Source: Streptomyces sp. ISL-36 (GTDB lineage: Bacteria > Actinomycetota > Actinomycetes > Streptomycetales > Streptomycetaceae). From it: a stretch of DNA of 35,567 nucleotides. A model generated the notes under the pieces. The model saw only the letters and a list, made by a program, of their open reading frames with translations. It had not been told where the DNA came from and ran no database searches. Within the stretch, counting starts at the first letter, position 1. Each line of letters starts with the position of its first letter. The stretch is taken from the NCBI RefSeq assembly GCF_018614205.1, contig NZ_JAGGOS010000122.1, positions 1 to 35,567 of the forward strand, read 5' to 3'. Of the stretch, positions 30,372 through 35,567 are shown piece by piece. The translations under genes and the position numbers were made by a program.

Positions 30372-31120
30372 GCGGGCCTTCCTTCCGGTCGCAGCAGCGG
30401 CGGGTGGAGGGCCGTGGCCTCTCCCGCCCGGTAGAGAGCGGCCGGTTTCCCCCGTCCGCCGGTGAGGCGCGGCGGTCCCTCCACGGCCCGGACGAAGCCG
30501 GGGGTGGCGAGGACCTTGCGCCGGAAGTTGGGGCGGTCGAGCTCGACGCCCCAGACCGTCTCGTACACCTGCCGCAGCTCGCCGATCGTGAACTCGGGCG
30601 GGCAGAAGGCGGTGGCGAGGCAGCTGTACTCGAGCTTGGCGCCGACCCGGTCGTGCGCGTCGGCGAGGATCCGGTCGTGGTCGAAGGCGAGGGGTCCGTA
30701 ACTCCCGTACGGCAACCACCGTGCCTGCGCCGCGTCCCCGCCGCCGCGTGGCTCGGGCAGATCCGGTCCGAGCGCGGTGTACGCGACCGAGACGACCCGC
30801 ATCCTCGGGTCGCGGTCCGGCTCGCTGTAGGTGCGCAGCTGTTCGAGGTGGAGTCCGGCGACGGTGTCCGGGGACAGGCCGGTCTCCTCGGCGAGTTCGC
30901 GGCGCGCGGCCTGTTCGGAGGACTCCCGTGGCTGCACGAAGCCGCCGGGCAGGGCCCAGGTCCCGGCGTACGGCTCCTGGCCTCGCTCCACGAGGAGTAC
31001 GTGCAGCCGTTCCTCGCGGACGGTGAAGACGGCGAGGTCGGCGGTGACGGCGAACGGCTCGAAGGCGGAGGGGTCGTAGGCGGAGGGGTCGTGGCCCTCG
31101 GGCGCCCTGGATCGGGTCAT
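30368..31120 (-). CDS. nrtR: NrtR-type Nudix transcriptional regulator
   Basis: A 250-residue protein with an N-terminal Nudix domain and a C-terminal winged helix. The Nudix box G60-x5-E66-x7-REL-x-EE-x-GL82 is complete, so hydrolase activity on ADP-ribose may be retained; many NrtR proteins have lost it. The C-terminal segment FTIGELRQVYETVWGVELDR and PNFRRKVLATPGFV is the NrtR DNA-binding domain. NrtR represses NAD-metabolism genes and releases DNA when ADP-ribose binds. The gene overlaps nadR upstream and draG downstream, each by 4 bp, and a palindrome suited to be its operator lies at the operon promoter. Confidence 0.87.
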   Translation of the reverse strand: MTRSRAPEGHDPSAYDPSAFEPFAVTADLAVFTVREERLHVLLVERGQEPYAGTWALPGGFVQPRESSEQAARRELAEETGLSPDTVAGLHLEQLRTYSEPDRDPRMRVVSVAYTALGPDLPEPRGGGDAAQARWLPYGSYGPLAFDHDRILADAHDRVGAKLEYSCLATAFCPPEFTIGELRQVYETVWGVELDRPNFRRKVLATPGFVRAVEGPPRLTGGRGKPAALYRAGEATALHPPLLRPEGRPA

Positions 31121-32196
31121 CGGCGCTCCGGAAGGGGGTCGGCGAGGTACGGGCCCTCGGCGAGCAGGGCGTCCACGGCGGCGACGGCGGCCGCGAGCCG
31201 TTCCTCGTGCGGTCCGGTGAGGACGGCGGTCCGGCGGCCGGTGTGGGTGAGCTGAGCGAGGAAGCGGGCGGTCATCCAGGGCCGCAGGTGTTCGCCGTCG
31301 CGCAGCCCGTCGTCCTCGAACTCGACGCCCCGGTGGTCGGTGAGCAGCCACAGGTGCTGTCGGCCCCGGGCGGCGACCTCGCCGGTGGCGGTGCTGGTGG
31401 TTCCCATGTACCGCTCGTGCCAGATGGTGGTGGCGAAGGCGTCGGTGTCGCAGAAGAGCACGGGCGAGCCGTCGCGTGCGGCCTCCTCCTCCATCTCGGC
31501 CTGGCGTTGGGCGATGACCGGGAAGTCGGCGGAGCGGAAGGTGACGTCCGCCCAGTCGGCGCCGGGGCGTTCGGCGCGCAGTTCGGCGAGTTTGCCTTCG
31601 CTGTACGCGCGGCCGTACTCCGGGACGTACCGGGTGCGGGCCCAGACGCCGCCGCGGCGCCGGTAGTGGTCGGCGAGGGCGCGGGCCATGGTGGTGGTGC
31701 CGGTGGACTCGGCGCCGAGGACGACCACGCGCCGGGTGAGCGCGGCCCGGACCGGCGGCTCCAGGAAGTCCCAGCAGCCGACGGGGTCCTTGCGTACGGC
31801 GGTGCCGGAGACGGGGAAGAGCGTACGGTCCGGGTCGACGCACACGGAGTCGGCGCCGAACCGGCGGCCGAGCTCCTCGCCGTACGCCTCCGAGGTGAAG
31901 ACGGCGTCGACGGGCTCGGGGACCGCCGCCCGGAAGACGGCCATGTGGGCGGCCCACACGTCCGGGTCGTGGAGGTCCACCGGGATGTCGTCGACGGCGC
32001 CGACGACGAGGACGTCGGGATGGATCTCGCGCATCCACGCGACCCGGTCCTCCAGGGACAGGGATTCCACCGAGGAGGCGCAGACGAGCACGGTGAGGCG
32101 CTCGCAGTGGTCGCGGGCGGTGCGGACGAGATGGTGGTGGCCGGCGTGCGGCGGATAGAACTTGCCGAGGACCAGGCCGTGTCCGTAGCGCTTCAT
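31117..32196 (-). CDS. nadR: NadR-like NMN adenylyltransferase / nicotinamide riboside kinase
   Basis: A 359-residue bifunctional protein without the helix-turn-helix of enterobacterial NadR. The N-terminal half is an NMN adenylyltransferase: GKFYPPHAGHHHLV holds the H-x-G-H motif (17-20) and PVSGTAVRKDP the S-x-T-x-x-R motif. The C-terminal half is a P-loop kinase-like domain starting VVVLGAESTGTTTMARALAD at 157; in the Walker A position the expected Lys is Thr167. The rest (RYVPEYGRAYSE, LFCDTDAFATTIWHERYMG) matches nicotinamide riboside kinase domains. It would turn imported riboside into NMN and then NAD. It begins ATG 32196, overlapping pnuC by 4 bp. Confidence 0.88.
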   Translation of the reverse strand: MKRYGHGLVLGKFYPPHAGHHHLVRTARDHCERLTVLVCASSVESLSLEDRVAWMREIHPDVLVVGAVDDIPVDLHDPDVWAAHMAVFRAAVPEPVDAVFTSEAYGEELGRRFGADSVCVDPDRTLFPVSGTAVRKDPVGCWDFLEPPVRAALTRRVVVLGAESTGTTTMARALADHYRRRGGVWARTRYVPEYGRAYSEGKLAELRAERPGADWADVTFRSADFPVIAQRQAEMEEEAARDGSPVLFCDTDAFATTIWHERYMGTTSTATGEVAARGRQHLWLLTDHRGVEFEDDGLRDGEHLRPWMTARFLAQLTHTGRRTAVLTGPHEERLAAAVAAVDALLAEGPYLADPLPERR

Positions 32197-32846
32197 GCGG
32201 TCGCCTCCGCGGGGAGGGCGCGCCGGCCGGCGAGGTCGCGGCTCCAGTTGCGCAGGCCGAGGACGCAGAGCGTCATGAAGCCGACGTACAGCAGGGACGT
32301 CAGGTACAGCTCCTTGTACGCGTAGAGCGGTACGTAGACCACATCGGCGGCGATCCAGAGCCACCAGGACTCCAGCCGCTTGCGGCACTGGCCGTAGGTC
32401 GCCATCAGGGAGAGCGCGGTCGTCAGGGCGTCCCAGAAGGGGACCGTGGAGTCGGTGGCGCGGTCGAGCAGGAGGGTGAGGCCGAGGGTCCCCACCACCC
32501 CCGCCGCGAGCAGCCACGTCCACTCGGTGCGCGAGGTGCGTCGCACCGGGAGGGCGTCGGAGCCTGGTCCACCCCCGTGGGTCCAGGTCCACCAGCCGTA
32601 CACGGCGAGGGTGATGAAGACGATCTGGAGGCCGGCGTCGGCGTAGAGCCCGGCCTGCACGAAGAGAAGGATGAAGAAGAGGTTGTTGGCGATGCCGATG
32701 GGCCAGTTGGCGAGGTGCTGGCGGGCGACGAGCCAGACGCAGAGCGCTCCGCTGCCGAATCCGAGGACCTCGGTCCAGCTGACCGGGGTGTCCAGGACGG
32801 TGAAGAGCGGCTGCTGCAGGGGTTCGAGGATGTTCGCGAGGCTCAC
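32193..32846 (-). CDS. pnuC: Nicotinamide riboside transporter PnuC
   Basis: A 217-residue membrane protein with about seven helices. The family text QHLANWPIGIANNLFFILLF, AGLYADAGLQIVFITLAVYG-WW and ESWWLWIAADVVYVPLYAYK is present. PnuC moves nicotinamide riboside by facilitated diffusion, and phosphorylation by the NadR kinase traps it. The GTG at 32846 was chosen because a perfect AAGGAGG lies 5 nt upstream; an ATG at 32867 would fall within the predicted operator. It is the first gene of the operon. Confidence 0.92.
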   Translation of the reverse strand: MSLANILEPLQQPLFTVLDTPVSWTEVLGFGSGALCVWLVARQHLANWPIGIANNLFFILLFVQAGLYADAGLQIVFITLAVYGWWTWTHGGGPGSDALPVRRTSRTEWTWLLAAGVVGTLGLTLLLDRATDSTVPFWDALTTALSLMATYGQCRKRLESWWLWIAADVVYVPLYAYKELYLTSLLYVGFMTLCVLGLRNWSRDLAGRRALPAEATA

Positions 32847-32856
32847 GCTCGCCTCC

Positions 32857-32879
32857 TTAAGAGTCATGTTGACTATAAA
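32857..32879 (-). promoter_or_regulatory. Candidate NrtR operator
   Basis: On the minus strand the half-sites TTTATAGTCA and TGACTCTTAA flank a central ACA; 8 of 10 positions are symmetric, with the inner AGTCA/TGACT perfect. It overlaps the predicted -10 box and runs into the pnuC ribosome site, which suits a repressor. The assignment to NrtR comes from operon context. Confidence 0.65.
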
Positions 32880-32901
32880 GCGCGCGGGGCTCCGCCCACA
32901 A
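32872..32901 (-). promoter_or_regulatory. pnuC operon promoter
   Basis: On the minus strand TTGTGG (32896-32901) and TATAGT (32872-32877) are separated by 18 bp, a good housekeeping-sigma spacing. The start point would be near 32865, leaving a leader of about 20 nt that includes AAGGAGG. Confidence 0.6.
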
Positions 32902-32949
32902 GTGCGAAGGGCGACACACGTGCGAACGGAGAGGCAACACGGAAGCACG

Positions 32950-32982
32950 GAAGCCCGTGACCGCCAGGCGGTCACGGGCTTC
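32950..32982 (-). terminator. Terminator of the scpA-scpB-rluB operon
   Basis: A perfect 15-bp stem (32950-32964 and 32968-32982, arm GAAGCCCGTGACCGC) with a 3-nt loop begins 17 bp beyond the rluB stop codon. Confidence 0.88.
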
Positions 32983-32999
32983 TCAGGGGCCTGCGGGGA

Positions 33000-34154
33000 C
33001 TACATGCCGACTTCCTTCATCAGCATGCCGACCTCGGTGTTGGTCAGCCGGCGCAGCCAGCCCGACTTCTGGTCGCCGAGCCCGATCGGGCCGAAGGCGG
33101 TGCGGACCAGCTTCTCGACCGGGAAACCGGCCTCGGCCAGCATGCGGCGCACGATGTGCTTGCGACCCTCGTGCAGGGTCACCTCGACCAGGTAGTTCTT
33201 GCCGGTCTGCTCGACCACGCGGAAGTGGTCGGCGCGGGCGTACCCGTCCTCCAGCTGGATGCCGTCCTTGAGCCGCTTGCCGACCTCGCGCGGCAGCGGG
33301 CCCGTGATGGCGGCGAGGTAGGTCTTCTTCACGCCGTACTTCGGGTGCGTGAGGCGGTGGGCCAGCTCACCGTGGTTGGTGAGCAGGATGATGCCCTCGG
33401 TCTCGGTGTCGAGCCGGCCGACATGGAAGAGCCGGGTCTCGCGGTTGGTGACGTAGTCGCCGAGGCACTGGCGGCCGTCCGGGTCCTCCATGGTGGAGAC
33501 GACGCCGGCCGGCTTGTTCAGCGCGAAGAAGAGGTACGACTGGGTGGCGACGGTCAGGCCGTCGACCTTGATCTCGTCCTTCTCCGGGTCGACGCGCTTG
33601 CCCTGCTCCAGGACGATCTCGCCGTTGACCTCGACGCGGGCCTGCTCGATCAGCTCCTCGCAGGCGCGGCGGGAGCCCATGCCGGCGCGGGCGAGCACCT
33701 TCTGCAGCCGCTCGCCCTCCTGCTCGGCGCCCGGGAAGGTCTTCGGGGTCTTGATCTCGGGCCGGTCCGCGTACCGGTCGCGGTTGCGCTGCTCGATCTT
33801 CGCGTCGAGCTCGCGCGAGCGCGCCGGGGCCTGCCGCTGCCCGTGCGGGCCGCGACGGGGCGGGGTGCCGCCCTGGGGTGCCTTCGGGCCGCCCTTGGCG
33901 CCCCCGCGGGCCGCGGCGCCGCGGCCCTTCTTCGGGCCCTCGGACGGACCGCCGGTGCCGCCCACGTCGTAGCGGCGCTCCTCGGGGCGCGGGTTGCGCG
34001 GGCGGCCGCCGCCCTGCTTGTCGTCGCGGCTGTTGCCGGCGCCGCGGTGGTTACCGCGTCCGCCGCCACCGCTGCTTCCGCCGCGGCCGCCGCTGTTGCC
34101 ACCACGGCTCCCGCCGTTGTTTCCGCTGCTGTTCCTGCCGCTGCTGCTTCGCAT
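33000..34154 (-). CDS. rluB: RluB-family 23S rRNA pseudouridine synthase
   Basis: A 384-residue enzyme. The first ~125 residues are low-complexity and rich in Gly, Arg, Ser and Asn (GGNSGGRGGSSGGGG), followed by a Lys/Arg/Pro-rich segment. An S4 RNA-binding domain follows (ERLQKVLARAGMGSRRACEE, ARVEVNGEI). The catalytic domain has NKPAGVVSTMEDPDGR and the motif HVGRLDTETEGIILLTN with the nucleophile Asp, then LHEGRKHIVRRMLAEAG, as in RluB/RsuA enzymes that modify the 23S rRNA peptidyl-transferase region. ATG 34154 overlaps the scpB stop as TGATG. It sits behind scpA-scpB, the standard order in actinobacteria. Confidence 0.92.
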   Translation of the reverse strand: MRSSSGRNSSGNNGGSRGGNSGGRGGSSGGGGRGNHRGAGNSRDDKQGGGRPRNPRPEERRYDVGGTGGPSEGPKKGRGAAARGGAKGGPKAPQGGTPPRRGPHGQRQAPARSRELDAKIEQRNRDRYADRPEIKTPKTFPGAEQEGERLQKVLARAGMGSRRACEELIEQARVEVNGEIVLEQGKRVDPEKDEIKVDGLTVATQSYLFFALNKPAGVVSTMEDPDGRQCLGDYVTNRETRLFHVGRLDTETEGIILLTNHGELAHRLTHPKYGVKKTYLAAITGPLPREVGKRLKDGIQLEDGYARADHFRVVEQTGKNYLVEVTLHEGRKHIVRRMLAEAGFPVEKLVRTAFGPIGLGDQKSGWLRRLTNTEVGMLMKEVGM

Positions 34155-34744
34155 CAATCTTCCGTCGTGTTGTCGTCTGCGTCCGGGTCGAACGACGGGA
34201 CCCCTTCCAGCGTCTCCGCCTCGATCGCGTCCGCCTCGGGGAGGAAGGGCGCGAGCTCCGGGAGCTCGTCCAGGCCGCGCAGGCCCATCCGCTCCAGAAA
34301 GTAGTTCGTCGTCCTGTACAGGATCGCACCTGTTTCGGGTTCCGCGCCCGCCTCCTCCACCAGACCGCGCTGAAGGAGGGTCCGCATGACCCCGTCACAG
34401 TTCACTCCGCGGACCGCGGAGACCCGCGAGCGGCTGACCGGCTGGCGGTACGCGACGACGGCGAGGGTCTCCAGCGCCGCCTGGGTGAGCCGGGCCTGCT
34501 GTCCGTCCAGGACGAACGCCTCGACGGCCGCGGCGTACTCCGCGCGGGTGTAGAACCGCCAGCCGCCGGCCACCAGGCGCAGCTCGAAGCCCCGGCCCTG
34601 GACGGTGTACTCGTCGGCGAGTTCGCGCAGGGCGTCGCCGACCTCGCGGGGGGTCCGCTCCAGGACCTTGGCGAGATGGGCCTCGGTGGCGGGCTCGTCG
34701 ACGACCATGAGGACGGCTTCGAGGGCGGGCTTGAGGTCGCTCAC
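34154..34744 (-). CDS. scpB: Segregation and condensation protein ScpB
   Basis: A 196-residue subunit of the SMC-ScpAB condensin that compacts and segregates chromosomes. Two winged-helix domains are seen: PALEAVLMVVDEPATEAHLA at the start, then RLTQAALETLAVVAYRQPVSRSRVSAVRGVN, and GLVEEAGAEPETGAILYRTT with FLERMGLRGLDELP. The C-terminal tail is acidic. The start is GTG 34744, overlapping the scpA stop as GTGA, so the two partners are translationally coupled. Confidence 0.95.
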   Translation of the reverse strand: MSDLKPALEAVLMVVDEPATEAHLAKVLERTPREVGDALRELADEYTVQGRGFELRLVAGGWRFYTRAEYAAAVEAFVLDGQQARLTQAALETLAVVAYRQPVSRSRVSAVRGVNCDGVMRTLLQRGLVEEAGAEPETGAILYRTTNYFLERMGLRGLDELPELAPFLPEADAIEAETLEGVPSFDPDADDNTTED

Positions 34745-35567
34745 GCCGGGGCCTCCGTTTCTTGATCGAACTCGTCGGTGACACGGGCGTCCTCGTCCCC
34801 GCCGACCCAGGAGACGGTGAGGTCGCCGAGGGCGTCCTCCTGTTCGAGGGCGACGGAGCGTTCCCGGTACAGCTCCAGGAGGGCGAGGAAGCGGGCGACG
34901 ACGGTCAGGGTGTCGGCGGCCCCTTCGGCGAGCTCCCGGAAGCTGACGGTCCCCCGCTCCCTGAGGAGGGCGACGACGATCCGGGCCTGGTCGCGGACGC
35001 TGACGAGGGGGGCGTGGATGTGGTCGACGTACACCTGCGGCTTGGCCCTGGGCTGCATGGCCTTGACGGCGAGTCCGGCGAAGCCCTCGGTGCCGATGCT
35101 GATGACGACCTCGGGGAGGAGCTCGGCATGGTGGGGCTCCAGGCCGACGGTCCGGGGGTAACGCCGCCCCTCGGCGTCCCACCGCTCGCCGAAGATCTCG
35201 GCGATCCGCTTGTACGCGCGGTACTGCAGGAGCCGGGCGAAGAGGAGATCCCGCGCCTCCAGGAGCGCGAGGTCGGCCTCGTCCTCCACCTCGGCGGCGG
35301 GCAGCAGCCGGGCGGCCTTGAGATCGAGAAGGGTGGCGGCGACGACGAGGAACTCGGTGGTCTGATCGAGGTCCCAGTCGGGCCCCATGGCCCGGATGTG
35401 CGCCATGAACTCGTCGGTGACCTTGGAGAGGGCGACCTCGGTGACGTCGAGCTTGTGCTTGGAGATGAGCTGCAGAAGGAGGTCGAAGGGCCCTTCGAAG
35501 TTCGCAAGGCGCACGGTGAACCGCCCACCCTCGGACCCGGCCCCGGCGTCGGGCGCGGTTCCCAGGT
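34741..35567 (-). CDS. scpA: Segregation and condensation protein ScpA (5' end outside the window)
   Basis: At least 275 residues of the kleisin subunit of SMC-ScpAB. The family opening VRLANFEGPFDLLLQLISKH is followed by DVTEVALSKVTDEF and TEFLVVAATLLDLKAARLLP, and the C-terminal winged helix contains VVARFLALLELYRERSVAL. The codons before VRLANFEG remain open and coding-like (GAGSEGGRFT) to the edge of the window. Streptomyces ScpA proteins have an N-terminal Pro/Ala/Gly extension, so the true start is probably beyond base 35567 and not the GTG at 35514. Confidence 0.93.
   Translation of the reverse strand, partial: LGTAPDAGAGSEGGRFTVRLANFEGPFDLLLQLISKHKLDVTEVALSKVTDEFMAHIRAMGPDWDLDQTTEFLVVAATLLDLKAARLLPAAEVEDEADLALLEARDLLFARLLQYRAYKRIAEIFGERWDAEGRRYPRTVGLEPHHAELLPEVVISIGTEGFAGLAVKAMQPRAKPQVYVDHIHAPLVSVRDQARIVVALLRERGTVSFRELAEGAADTLTVVARFLALLELYRERSVALEQEDALGDLTVSWVGGDEDARVTDEFDQETEAPA

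Noticed and set aside
1..35567. tRNA, rRNA, integrase attachment sites and phage genes
   Set aside because: None were recognised on either strand by reading. A tRNA scan was not possible here.

Overview
The window is chromosomal DNA of very high G+C content, with frequent GTG starts, codon third positions almost always G or C, and many 4-bp ATGA/GTGA stop-start overlaps. Together with sflA, the streptogrisin pair, an Rpf-type muralytic enzyme, der-plsC-cmk-tyrA-aroH and rluB-scpB-scpA, this points to a Streptomyces or very close relative. As far as I recall, the gene order matches the core-arm region of the S. coelicolor chromosome that holds sflA and der. No rRNA, tRNA, CRISPR array or transposase was seen.

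Layout. 1-6.4 kb: start of an error-prone polymerase gene (dnaE2) with a LexA-type SOS box, a YhgE/Pip-like membrane protein, two tandem secreted chymotrypsin-fold proteases of the streptogrisin family, a DUF1684 protein and a DUF5685-type protein with a cysteine-packed tail. 6.4-12.5 kb: the SepF paralogue sflA, a DHA2-type drug exporter, a PAP2 membrane protein with altered catalytic motifs, a small I78 protease inhibitor and an orphan cytochrome oxidase subunit I (ctaD). 12.4-20.5 kb looks accessory: a WYL regulator fragment without its DNA-binding half, a GT4 glycosyltransferase, two lipoproteins (one a Liv-type substrate-binding protein) and a divergent operon holding a triple fusion LivH-LivM-LivG plus a LivF ATPase. 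It ends with a secreted Rpf/LysM protein. 20.8-26.7 kb is core: two lineage-type conserved proteins, then der, plsC, cmk, tyrA and aroH on the minus strand, followed by a 168-bp foldback MITE-like element just upstream of aroH. 27-33 kb: DUF952, a Rieske lipoprotein and a nucleotidyltransferase on the plus strand, facing a five-gene minus-strand operon pnuC-nadR-nrtR-draG-nucleotidyltransferase. 33-35.6 kb: rluB, scpB and the truncated scpA.

How they work together. The clearest functional unit is the NAD operon. PnuC would import nicotinamide riboside, the NadR-like protein would convert it to NMN and NAD, NrtR (Nudix plus winged helix) would sense ADP-ribose and repress, and the DraG-like hydrolase would release ADP-ribose from modified targets. 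A COG3541-type nucleotidyltransferase closes the operon, and its paralogue is encoded convergently with an 84-bp overlap. A near-perfect palindrome overlaps the predicted pnuC -10 box. The second notable unit is the Liv-type transporter. Its two ATPases carry complementary degenerations: a Walker A Lys-to-Arg change in LivF and a broken signature motif in LivG. This predicts one consensus and one degenerate ATP site.

All family assignments are from reading translated motifs. No database search was run.
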